Of a DNA stretch of 64,000 nt, positions 43,210 to 51,240 are shown piece after piece. The notes under the pieces were generated by a model that ran no database searches, was not told where the DNA came from, and saw nothing but the letters and a program-made list of their open reading frames with translations. The stretch covers positions 496,001 to 560,000 of the forward strand of contig NZ_JAJUKH010000002.1 in assembly GCF_021538675.1 (NCBI RefSeq). Direction: 5' to 3'. The DNA is from Paenarthrobacter sp. AR 02 (GTDB lineage Bacteria; Actinomycetota; Actinomycetes; Actinomycetales; Micrococcaceae). The stretch's first letter is position 1. Every line of letters begins with the position of its first letter. Position numbers and translations under genes: made by a program.

Positions 43210-44838
43210 CTAAAACTGACGCGAATGCACCGTAAATTTCGTGTCCCCGTCCGTGCTGAACACCGAGGTTCCCGTGGCGTCCCAGTCAGGGAAGAACGTG
43301 TCCGAGATGACGATGGCGCCGTCTCCGGCGAAGACTTCCACGGACGAGGAATCCAGAAGTATCTGGAGGCGGACCTTGGCCTCGTTATTGGAGGCAGGCA
43401 AGGTGGCCTGGTGGTATGGGCTGAACTTCTCGGAAAAGTTGGTGGTTCCGGCGTTCGAACGGTCTACCTTCACCGTGCGGGTGTCCTTGGCGTAAGCGAT
43501 CCGCAAGGCTGATTTTCCGTCGGCTGAGGCACGGAGGTTTATGCCTGCCTCGTGGGCCGATGTCAGCTCCATCTCCACCTCGAGCAGTTGCGCCCGGGCG
43601 GTGAAATCGCCGTCCAGGTGCTGCAGCCCGGAGCCGACGGTGAGGTTTTTGCCTTGCACCGCACTGCCAGCGCGTTCAAGGGCCTCGCGTGCAGCAGTGG
43701 CAATGGCCGATCGCAGCTCCAAACGGCGCTCGCCGCGCACCAGTGTCAGTTCGCGCGGGATCGCCATGGATCCGCGCCACGGAGTGGTGGGAACGTGCTG
43801 GGCGTAGTCCCAGTTGCCCATCCAGCCCAGCAGCACGGGCTTGCCGCCGGGTGCACCGGAAATGGAGTTCGCCGCGTAGTAGTCGGCGCCGTAATCCAGC
43901 CACTGCGAATCGGTGGGCGGGGCGTCAGGGGCGGCGGCATTTTCCGCCGTGAACCGTGTTCCGTCGAATTCGCCCACAAAATACTGCATGCCCGACCCGC
44001 CCGCGATGCCCCCGGGGTTGATGCTCAACAGCATGACCCATTTCTTCGCCGTGGAGTCTTCCACGGCCATTTCGATGAGTTCCGGAACCTCCCAGAGGCC
44101 GCCCTGGGCTCCGGCTCCGGAGAAATCGCTGAGGAAATCCCAGTGGAGAAGATCGGTGGATTTGAACATCTTCACCACTTGGGCGTCGGCCACCACTGTG
44201 GTCATCACCCAGTAGTGGCCCGGCTCGTACCAGGTGATCTTGGGATCGCGGAAGTTGTTGTTGGTGGGAGCGAGGTTCAGCACCGGGTTGCCACGGTACT
44301 TTTCCCACGTGGTGCCCTTGTCCAGGCTGAATGCAACCGACTGGGCCTGCGCGCCTTGGGGGAGTGCGCCGTTCTTTCCATAAGCGCTCGTATAAAGGGC
44401 CACCATGGGCGGGTTTTCAGCGGACCCGAGGCCGGACGCGTTCTTGGTGTCCACCACGATACAGCCGGAAAAGACTTCTTCTTCCGGGCTGGCTTCCATG
44501 GCTACCGGCTGTTGTTCCCAGTGCACCAGGTCGGTGCTGGTGGAGTGGCCCCAGGACATGTTCCCCCATGAGTTTCCGCGCGGATTGTGCTGGTAGAAGG
44601 CGTGGTACGTCCCATCGTGGTAGACCAGCCCATTGGGGTCGTTGAGCCAGTTCTTCGCGGCTGTCAGGTGGGCGGTCGGCCGCCATGGATCCGAAGCGGT
44701 GGGTGCGGTACCCGCGACGGTGGGGGCCGGCGTCGGGCTTTCATCCGGTGTGCAGGCAGCGGCCGAAAAACCAACCACGACGGCGGCACTTGCGGCCAGC
44801 AGGTGGCGGCGGGACAGGTGGGGGTTGGGGAGAGTCAT
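43210..44838 (-). CDS. sacC: GH32 levanase/fructanase lipoprotein
   Basis: 542 residues. N-terminal SRRHLLAASAAVVVGFSAAAC combines a twin-arginine-like motif with a lipobox (C29), so it is probably an exported lipoprotein. GH32 motifs: nucleophile D67 in WLNDPNGLVYH, FRDPKI and acid/base Glu in LWEVPELIEM; a C-terminal beta-sandwich follows. It hydrolyses fructans or sucrose. AAGGA lies eight bases before the ATG. It is downstream of the levansucrase on the same strand. Confidence 0.9.
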   Translation of the reverse strand: MTLPNPHLSRRHLLAASAAVVVGFSAAACTPDESPTPAPTVAGTAPTASDPWRPTAHLTAAKNWLNDPNGLVYHDGTYHAFYQHNPRGNSWGNMSWGHSTSTDLVHWEQQPVAMEASPEEEVFSGCIVVDTKNASGLGSAENPPMVALYTSAYGKNGALPQGAQAQSVAFSLDKGTTWEKYRGNPVLNLAPTNNNFRDPKITWYEPGHYWVMTTVVADAQVVKMFKSTDLLHWDFLSDFSGAGAQGGLWEVPELIEMAVEDSTAKKWVMLLSINPGGIAGGSGMQYFVGEFDGTRFTAENAAAPDAPPTDSQWLDYGADYYAANSISGAPGGKPVLLGWMGNWDYAQHVPTTPWRGSMAIPRELTLVRGERRLELRSAIATAAREALERAGSAVQGKNLTVGSGLQHLDGDFTARAQLLEVEMELTSAHEAGINLRASADGKSALRIAYAKDTRTVKVDRSNAGTTNFSEKFSPYHQATLPASNNEAKVRLQILLDSSSVEVFAGDGAIVISDTFFPDWDATGTSVFSTDGDTKFTVHSRQF

Positions 44839-44863
44839 GGGGAGAATCCTGAAAGGTTGGGGT

Positions 44864-44902
44864 GGCGGGGGTGCCGGCACGTGTGGGGCCGGCACCCCCG
44901 CC
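44864..44902 (-). terminator. Hairpin between levansucrase and levanase genes
   Basis: A perfect 15-bp stem (44864-44878 with 44888-44902) lies after the levansucrase stop and directly before the levanase ribosome site. It probably limits read-through between the two genes. Confidence 0.75.
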
Positions 44903-44923
44903 GTGGCCTGACGGCCGGGGGTG

Positions 44924-46525
44924 TTACTTGTAGAGGCCTTCGCCACCAACACGGACGTTGGTGGGCAGGTAACCGAACGGGCCGAGGCCGTTCTTGCCGA
45001 AGCTGCGGTCAACCTGGGTCACGCCGCCCTTGAAGTTCATCTTCACGGTGGGTGAGAGCGAACCGCCGCGGACGCCGTCGACGTTGTCGATGAATGACTG
45101 GACGAGGCCGCCCGGCTGGACGTAGTGCGAGTAGGCCTGGAACTGCCGCCCGTTCTGGCGCGGATCCGGTCCTTCCGGCGCGTTGGCCGGCATGTTCAGG
45201 TCCGTGGGGGAGCCCAAAGCCAGGCCACTGTTGTTGACCGGCTGGTAGTCCGAACGAACGCCGTCGCCGACGAAGCCGTACACGCCGTCGGGGCCGCGCA
45301 TGCCGTCGGCGTAGGTGAACTGGTGGCTGATGGTGAACAGGTAGTACTTGTTCTTGCCGTTCTCGTTCTGGATGAAGATCTGCGGACGCTCGGTCTGGTC
45401 GTTGACGCAGTTGGCCGACAGGACCGGCGGGAGGAAGCTCCACTTTGTCAGGTCCTTGTTGTCCGCCACAGCCAGGCCCACGTTGGCGGTCTGGTACCAG
45501 GCGCCGGTGGTGCTGTTGACCTGGTCCACTGTCTCAGCGTGCGGATCGCCCGGACGGTAGCCCAGGTCTTCCTGCTTGCACTTGTAGGAGCCGCGGGTGC
45601 CACCGGTGTTGCCTTCGAACACCATGAAGGTCTTGCCGGGGTGTGCGGGGTCCGCGAAGGTGTACGGATCACGGAAGGCGAAGCCCGGGTTCTGGGCTTT
45701 GTTCTGGTACAGCTTTCCGTCCGGCTCAAGCAGCTTGGTGTGCTGGAAACCATCGAAGGTCACGCCGTCCTTGGTGGCGTGGATGGTGCCAAGGGCTTTT
45801 GCGATGGCCGCATCCGGGGCAATCCCGCCGCCGCCTGCGTTGCGCTCGGCGACGTCGTAGAACGTGGTGGCCGTATAGAACACATTGATCTTGTTGCCCT
45901 GCATGAGGCGCGTGGAGCCGGACCATTCCGTGTTGCCGATGGAGGTGTTGTCCAGGAACAGGTGGCCGCCGTAGTTCCATTTGTCCTTGGCGGGATCGGC
46001 GTTGGTCTTTCGGAAGAAGTAGCCGATTCGGGCGTTCCAGTGACGCTGGTCGAAGCCGTAGCCTGCGTGGCGGTCGGCGACGAGGGCGAAGATTACGTCC
46101 CAGCCCTTGTAGCTGATCTGGTTCGCGTTCTCGTCCGTCAAGGACCAGGTGTCCCAGACCCAGACGTCGTCGTTCATGGCGGGGAAGTCCTTGGGGATTT
46201 CCGGCATGGTGACGTTGGGGCTCATGGAGTTCTGACCGGGCGCAACGTTGGGGTTGCTCTGGGCCATGATCTGTTTGGCGTCGGCTCGCGTCCACTTGGA
46301 GGTGAAGTTCGCGGCGGGGTCGTAGGCCTGTTGCGTGTGCAGGCTCGGCAGCGGGAAGCCGGGCGTTGGCGCCGGCATGGTGCTCGACGGCGGGTCGGCC
46401 GGCAGGTTGGCTTGCGCAGCCGGCGTGAGCAGCAGGATGCTGCCTGCCACGCTGGCTGCCGCTGCGACGGCTACTGCCCGTCGCAGACGGCGGCGTGGCC
46501 GTTGAGGGGTTGAGTGCGTGTTCAT
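44924..46525 (-). CDS. sacB: GH68 levansucrase
   Basis: 533 residues with a basic, Sec-type signal peptide (RRRLRRAVAVAAAASVAGS, cleavage near AQA-N). GH68 features: nucleophile D125 in VWVWDTWSL, transition-state Asp in FRDPYTF, acid/base Glu in TERPQIFIQ. It converts sucrose to levan and glucose outside the cell. The ATG has AGAAG upstream. Together with the next gene it forms a levan-making and levan-breaking pair. A LacI-type operator lies about 270 bp upstream. Confidence 0.92.
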   Translation of the reverse strand: MNTHSTPQRPRRRLRRAVAVAAAASVAGSILLLTPAAQANLPADPPSSTMPAPTPGFPLPSLHTQQAYDPAANFTSKWTRADAKQIMAQSNPNVAPGQNSMSPNVTMPEIPKDFPAMNDDVWVWDTWSLTDENANQISYKGWDVIFALVADRHAGYGFDQRHWNARIGYFFRKTNADPAKDKWNYGGHLFLDNTSIGNTEWSGSTRLMQGNKINVFYTATTFYDVAERNAGGGGIAPDAAIAKALGTIHATKDGVTFDGFQHTKLLEPDGKLYQNKAQNPGFAFRDPYTFADPAHPGKTFMVFEGNTGGTRGSYKCKQEDLGYRPGDPHAETVDQVNSTTGAWYQTANVGLAVADNKDLTKWSFLPPVLSANCVNDQTERPQIFIQNENGKNKYYLFTISHQFTYADGMRGPDGVYGFVGDGVRSDYQPVNNSGLALGSPTDLNMPANAPEGPDPRQNGRQFQAYSHYVQPGGLVQSFIDNVDGVRGGSLSPTVKMNFKGGVTQVDRSFGKNGLGPFGYLPTNVRVGGEGLYK

Positions 46526-46794
46526 GCTTGCTCTTCTCGCGGAGTGTTGGACTTCGTGGAGTGGGGCGCATGCCCTGATCCCCGGTATGGGGTTTCCCTG
46601 CTCCGGCGTCCATCGAGCCGCGGGAGGCGTCATCGAAGGACGCCATCGTTTCGGGAGTGCGGCAAGGCCTTGAGGGGACTTGCTGCTGTTCGCTCCGGCA
46701 CGTCGACTTACCGGAACGCTCCCACGCTAGACACGTGTTAGGTCGCAAATCAAAGGACGTTTCAGCGGTCCAAAAAGCTACCCGCCGGTAGATG

Positions 46795-46808
46795 TGCAAG
46801 CGCTTACA
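46795..46808. promoter_or_regulatory. LacI-family (AAGCGCTT) operator upstream of sacB
   Basis: TGCAAGCGCTTACA has the palindromic AAGCGCTT core of LacI/CcpA-like operators. It lies upstream of levansucrase. No LacI gene is adjacent; the nearest in this window is at 28355. Confidence 0.6.
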
Positions 46809-46951
46809 TTGTGAACGTGCGCGCGTGGCATATTCGCGGGAAGCGGGTCAAATATTTCGGAAGAAATCATATTTATTCTGAGAATTTACTGTGTGTTTAC
46901 GTGCCGGAAGAATTGTTAGCGCGCACCAACAAACGCAGCCTTAAAGCAGCA

Positions 46952-46981
46952 ATGCGTGGCCACCGGAAGGTGACCACGCAT
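46952..46981 (-). terminator. Terminator after punA
   Basis: An 8-bp plus 4-bp stem with one C-A mismatch and a GGAA loop (46952-46964 with 46969-46981) lies 20 bp after the punA stop. Confidence 0.7.
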
Positions 46982-47001
46982 GTGACTGACGCAGAGAGCT
47001 A

Positions 47002-47820
47002 CTAGAGCTTCGCGATAATCTCCGCCAGCAGCTTGGAGATCCGCTTGCCCGCGGCCTGGCCGGCTTCGAGGACTTCGGCGTGGCTCAAGGGAACGGGGCT
47101 GATGCCGGCTGCGAGGTTGGTGACCAGCGAGATCCCGAAGACTTCCATGCCCGCGTGGCGGCCTGCGATCGCTTCCAAGGCGGTGGACATGCCTACAAGG
47201 TCCGCGCCGATGCGCTTGGCGTACTGGACTTCCGCCGGGGTTTCGTAGTGCGGCCCGGTGAACTGCGCGTACACACCCTCCTGCAGGGATGGATCCACTT
47301 CACGGGCCAGGCCGCGGATCCGCGAAGAGTAGAGGTCGGTGAGGTCAACGAACGTAGCGCCCTCAAGCGGTGAGGTCGCAGTCAGGTTGATGTGGTCGCT
47401 GATGAGCACGGGTGTCCCCGGCGTCCAGTCCTCGTTGAGGCCGCCACAGCCGTTGGTGAGGACCAGTGTCTTGCACCCTGCGGCCGCAGCCGTGCGGACA
47501 CCGTGGACTACCGACCGGACGCCCCTGCCTTCGTAGTAGTGCGTCCTCGCGCCAAGCACCAAGGCCCGCTTGCCCTCCTTGGTCAGGACGGAGCGGATGG
47601 TGCCAACGTGGCCCACCACAGCGGGTTTGTGGAAGCCGGGCACCTCCGAGGCGTTAAGGGTCGCGGTGGTCTCGCCGATAAGATCGGCGGCCTCGGCCCA
47701 GCCGGATCCCAGCACCAGTGCAACATCGTGGGACTCGATGCCGGTTTCCGCTGCAATGAAGTCTGCGGCGGCCTGGGCGGCTTCGAAGGGGTCTGTGTTC
47801 ATCAGCTCAGTGTTACTCAC
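47002..47820 (-). CDS. punA: Purine nucleoside phosphorylase
   Basis: 272 residues, trimeric PNP type. Motifs: VALVLGSGWAEAADLIG, phosphate-binding RTHYYEGRGVRSVVHGVR, TNGCGGLNEDWTPGTPVLISDHINLT, FTGPHYETPAEV and VGMSTALEAIAGRHAGMEV. It splits purine nucleosides to base and ribose-1-phosphate, which ties in with the phosphosugar mutase nearby. The start is GTG 47820 or ATG 47802; neither has a strong ribosome site. It diverges from the lpdA-like gene. Confidence 0.94.
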   Translation of the reverse strand: MSNTELMNTDPFEAAQAAADFIAAETGIESHDVALVLGSGWAEAADLIGETTATLNASEVPGFHKPAVVGHVGTIRSVLTKEGKRALVLGARTHYYEGRGVRSVVHGVRTAAAAGCKTLVLTNGCGGLNEDWTPGTPVLISDHINLTATSPLEGATFVDLTDLYSSRIRGLAREVDPSLQEGVYAQFTGPHYETPAEVQYAKRIGADLVGMSTALEAIAGRHAGMEVFGISLVTNLAAGISPVPLSHAEVLEAGQAAGKRISKLLAEIIAKL

Positions 47821-47924
47821 TGGTACAAGCTACCTTGCGGCCACGGGACTTTGGTAGGGACGCACGCGCGGGTGAGGGTGGGCTGAGTGGCAGCCGGCGT
47901 GGCAATGAGCGAGAATTGAGGATT

Positions 47925-49334
47925 GTGACCACCCAAGTTGACTTCAGTGCCCCCCGTATCGCGATCCTGGGAGGTGGTCCCGGCGGATATGAAGCTGCCA
48001 TGGTGGCCGCCTCACTCGGTGCCCACGTCACCATTGTTGAGCGGGCGGGCCTTGGCGGCTCGGCCGTGCTGACCGACGTCGTGCCTTCCAAAACGCTCAT
48101 CGCAACTGCCGATCTCATGACCCGCGTCGGCGAGGCCGACGAGTTGGGAGTGAAGTTCGACGGCGACGGCGCGGCATCAAAGCCCCGCGCCGACCTCAAG
48201 CACATCAACGACCGCGTCCTGAACCTGGCCCATGGGCAGTCGAACGACATCCGCGCGGGCCTGGAGCGCCTGGGCGTGGAGATCGTCATCGGTTCGGGCA
48301 AGCTGCTGGACAACAACACCATCGAGGTCCTGACCCTCGAAGGCACCCGCACCATTGACGCCGACGCCATCCTGCTGGCCGTTGGCGCCCACCCGCGTGA
48401 ACTCCCCACCGCCAAGCCCGACGGCGAACGCATCCTCAACTGGGCCCAGATCTACAACCTGGACGAACTTCCCGAAGAACTGATCGTGGTGGGTTCCGGC
48501 GTGACCGGCGCAGAGTTCGCCTCTGCCTACAACGGCCTGGGTTCCAAGGTCACCCTGATTTCCAGCCGCGACCAGGTCCTCCCTGGCGAGGACACGGATG
48601 CGGCCAAGCTGCTCGAAGGCGTCTTTGAGCGCCGCGGCGTGCGCGTTTTGTCGAAGTCCCGCGCCAACGCCGTCGAGCGGACGGACGACGGCGTGAAGGT
48701 CACCTTGGGTGACGGATCGATCGTGACAGGTACGCACTGCCTGGTGTGTGTTGGGTCCATTCCCAACACCGCTGGAATCGGCCTTGAAGAAGCGGGCGTG
48801 GCGCTCACGGAATCCGGCCACATCAAGGTGGACGGCGTTTCCCGCACCACTGCCCCCAACATCTACGCGGCCGGCGACTGCACCGGTGTGTTCGCCCTCG
48901 CATCCGTGGCCGCCATGCAGGGCCGGATCGCGATCGCGCACTTCATGGGCGACGGCGTGAAGCCACTCAAGCTCAACCAAGTTGCGTCCAACATCTTCAC
49001 GTCCCCGGAAATCGCCTCCGTGGGCGTTTCCGAGGCCGACCTCGCGTCCGGCAAGTACCAGGGCGATGTTGTGATGCTGTCCCTGCTCAGCAATGCCCGC
49101 GCCAAGATGCGCAACACCAAGGACGGCTTCGTGAAGATCATCGCCCGCAAGGGATCCGGCACCGTGATCGGTGGCGTGGTGGTAGGCCCGAACGCCTCCG
49201 AGCTCATCTTCCCGATCTCGGTTGCCGTCACCCAGAAGCTCCACGTCGATGACGTGGCCAGCGCGTTCACGGTATACCCGTCGCTGACCGGCTCCATTTC
49301 CGAGGCCGCACGCCGCTTGCACGTCCACATGTAG
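47925..49334 (+). CDS. lpdA: LpdA-like NAD(P)H-quinone dehydrogenase
   Basis: 469 residues of the pyridine nucleotide-disulfide oxidoreductase fold (IAILGGGPGGYEAAM, VVGSGVTGAEFASAY, IYAAGDCTGVFALASVAAMQGRIA, C-terminal dimerisation domain). The redox-active CxxxxC pair is replaced by GLGGSAVLTDVVPSK, so it is not a lipoamide dehydrogenase. It matches the mycobacterial LpdA (Rv3303c) type quinone reductase. GTG start with TGAGGA close upstream. Confidence 0.9.
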   Translation: MTTQVDFSAPRIAILGGGPGGYEAAMVAASLGAHVTIVERAGLGGSAVLTDVVPSKTLIATADLMTRVGEADELGVKFDGDGAASKPRADLKHINDRVLNLAHGQSNDIRAGLERLGVEIVIGSGKLLDNNTIEVLTLEGTRTIDADAILLAVGAHPRELPTAKPDGERILNWAQIYNLDELPEELIVVGSGVTGAEFASAYNGLGSKVTLISSRDQVLPGEDTDAAKLLEGVFERRGVRVLSKSRANAVERTDDGVKVTLGDGSIVTGTHCLVCVGSIPNTAGIGLEEAGVALTESGHIKVDGVSRTTAPNIYAAGDCTGVFALASVAAMQGRIAIAHFMGDGVKPLKLNQVASNIFTSPEIASVGVSEADLASGKYQGDVVMLSLLSNARAKMRNTKDGFVKIIARKGSGTVIGGVVVGPNASELIFPISVAVTQKLHVDDVASAFTVYPSLTGSISEAARRLHVHM

Positions 49335-49345
49335 TTGTGACGCCG

Positions 49346-49421
49346 ACGCCCGTTTCGACGGTTCGCAGCGCACCAGACGATTCCTACCGTCTAATGTGCA
49401 GCGAACCATCGAAACGGGCGT
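49346..49421. repeat. Long imperfect palindrome A
   Basis: Arms of about 34 bp. The outer 13 bp (49346-49358 with 49409-49421) pair perfectly; the inner part has scattered mismatches and G-U pairs. It begins 11 bp after the lpdA stop and may act as its terminator. Confidence 0.75.
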
Positions 49422-49593
49422 TTGTGCTTCCTACGTGTGCAGAGCGGCGATGGCTTCAGCGAGGGGCATGTGCAACGCAGGACCGTGGCCCGGCAGGCTG
49501 TGGAGCTTCTCCGACGTCCAAGCCTCCGCGCGCGAAGATCCCTGGGGCCTGCTCTGAGATGTTCACGTGAGAAGCCTAAGTGTCCGATTCGAT

Positions 49594-49641
49594 GGCTCGC
49601 TGCGGCGAATGCCGGGCGCACGGCATGCTCCGCAGCGAACC
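49594..49641. repeat. Related palindrome B
   Basis: A 12-bp stem with one mismatch (49594-49605 with 49630-49641) and an inner ATGCCG/CGGCAT stem. Its left side shares TTCGATGG(C/T)TCGCTGC with palindrome A (read on the minus strand there). Confidence 0.65.
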
Positions 49642-49677
49642 CCCGAACCCGAGCGGCAAACCAAAAACTATGCGGCT

Positions 49678-51240
49678 TCAAGCTGCGGCGGCCTGGAAGT
49701 GTTTCTCGATGATGCCCTTGATGTCCTCGTGACACCCGCCGCAGCCTGTACCGGCCCGGGTGGCCTTTGAAACCTCGCCAAGCGTGTCGCAGCCCTCAAG
49801 TATGGAATCTTCAATGCTGGCCGCGCTGACCCCGGCGCAACGGCAAACGGTCCGTTGCGGGTCGGTGCTGGTGGCGCCGCTGTCCAGCTGGTCCGGGCCA
49901 TCCAGGCGCAGCAGCAAGGACCGGTCCGCGGGGAGTTCGGAAGAGCGCTCAAACAAGACCACCAGTTCGGCAGCAGTACGGGGCATGCCCACAGACACCA
50001 AGCCCTCCAGCACACCGCCCCGGGTGGTCATCTTTACGTAGCGGCCGTGCTCGGGATCGGCCCACTGCGAGACCTGCCGCCGCGGGCGCCCGGAAGCAGC
50101 ACCGGCTTCCAATAGCTCTTCATCCCAGGGATCCGCCTGGTTGTCGCCCGCCACGGCAAGGTTGATGCCGCGCGCCTTCAGGACCACCACACCGGGCTTT
50201 TCCGGGGGAAGCGCTTCCAGGGCATCTGCGGCCGCCTGTCCGTCGCGGGCCAGGACCACGAGGTACTCGGCCAGCCATTCGGCCTGCCGCCAGCCCGGAC
50301 CCATCAGGCCTGACGGAGCAGTGGCACTCCGGCAATCGGTGCAGGCAGCGTCGGGGCATCGCACTTCCGCGCAGTCGCCGATCGCGAACATGTGGGGCTC
50401 GTGATAGGTCCGGAGGTGGTGGTCCACCAAGATTCCGGTGCCAGTAGGAAGACCACACCCTTCGGCCAGTTCAATCCGGGGCCGTACGCCACAGGACAAC
50501 ACCAGCAGGTCGCCGTCGATCGCGGAACCGTCATCGAGCAACAGGGCGGAGAAGGATCCTCCGGGACCCGCCGTTTCAACACCGGTGGAGCGGGCGTTGC
50601 CCGCCATCCTGACTCCGCCCAAACGCAAGCTGTTGGTCAGCACGGAGCCGCTGCCGCGGTCGATGCTCCGGCCCAGGGGGAACGGCCCGTTATGGACGAC
50701 TGTTGCCAAGGCACCTTCCTCGGAGGCGGCCAGTGCCGTCTCCAAGCCCAGCACACCGCCGCCCAGCACCACCACGCGCTTGCCATCGGCCACCGCAGAA
50801 CGAAGGACGGCGGCGTCCCGGAGATCGCGCAACGCCGTCACTCCCGCCGGAAGCACAGGTCCGGCAGGGTCAGGGTTGAGGCCGGTGAGGTTGGGAATGA
50901 CTGGACGGGAACCAGTGGCGAACACCAACCGGTCGTAATGCTCTGAGCTGCCATCGGAAAGCACTACGTGCTGGCGTGCCCGGTCTATCCTCTTGACCTT
51001 CACGCCCAACCTGACGTCGACGCCGTCGGCCATCAATTCTGCTGCGTCAGCCATGGCGAGGGCCTCGGCAGTGGTCCGACCCACGCCCAGTTCAGCAACC
51101 ATCACGCGGTTGTAGGCAGCCTCCGGCTCCTGTCCAACCACCATCAGCTGGACCAGGCCCGAACGTACGGCGGGGAGGATTTCGTCCACGAGGCGCGCTG
51201 CCACGGGACCGAAACCTACGACGACAATCCGCTCGCTCAT
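49678..51240 (-). CDS. nasB: Assimilatory nitrate reductase electron-transfer subunit
   Basis: 520 residues. FAD domain (IVVVGFGPVAARLVDEI), NAD(P)H site (VVVLGGGVLGLETALA), FAD motif MFAIGDCAEV and a C-terminal BFD-like [2Fe-2S] domain (VCRCAGV, GTGCGGCHED). It passes electrons from NAD(P)H to the catalytic subunit. The ATGA overlap with nasC shows a narK-nasC-nasB operon. It resembles NirB without the siroheme domain. Confidence 0.9.
   Translation of the reverse strand: MSERIVVVGFGPVAARLVDEILPAVRSGLVQLMVVGQEPEAAYNRVMVAELGVGRTTAEALAMADAAELMADGVDVRLGVKVKRIDRARQHVVLSDGSSEHYDRLVFATGSRPVIPNLTGLNPDPAGPVLPAGVTALRDLRDAAVLRSAVADGKRVVVLGGGVLGLETALAASEEGALATVVHNGPFPLGRSIDRGSGSVLTNSLRLGGVRMAGNARSTGVETAGPGGSFSALLLDDGSAIDGDLLVLSCGVRPRIELAEGCGLPTGTGILVDHHLRTYHEPHMFAIGDCAEVRCPDAACTDCRSATAPSGLMGPGWRQAEWLAEYLVVLARDGQAAADALEALPPEKPGVVVLKARGINLAVAGDNQADPWDEELLEAGAASGRPRRQVSQWADPEHGRYVKMTTRGGVLEGLVSVGMPRTAAELVVLFERSSELPADRSLLLRLDGPDQLDSGATSTDPQRTVCRCAGVSAASIEDSILEGCDTLGEVSKATRAGTGCGGCHEDIKGIIEKHFQAAAA

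Larger units (their letters stand above)
46526..47001. other. Gene-free, locally AT-rich stretch between sacB and punA
   Basis: 476 bp. It contains sacB upstream DNA, a LacI-type operator at 46795-46808, an AT-rich segment about 46850-46920 and the punA terminator at 46952-46981. A 64-codon open frame (46811-47005, plus strand) has no ribosome site, no recognised family and runs through the terminator, so it is not called a gene. Confidence 0.6.
49335..49677. other. Gene-free convergent intergenic region with two palindromes
   Basis: 343 bp between the ends of lpdA and nasB. Two related inverted repeats (49346-49421 and 49594-49641) occupy it; no coding frame is supported. Confidence 0.65.

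Noticed and set aside
46811..47005. 64-codon open frame upstream of punA on the plus strand
   Set aside because: No ribosome site, no recognised family, and it runs through the punA terminator; more likely AT-rich upstream DNA.
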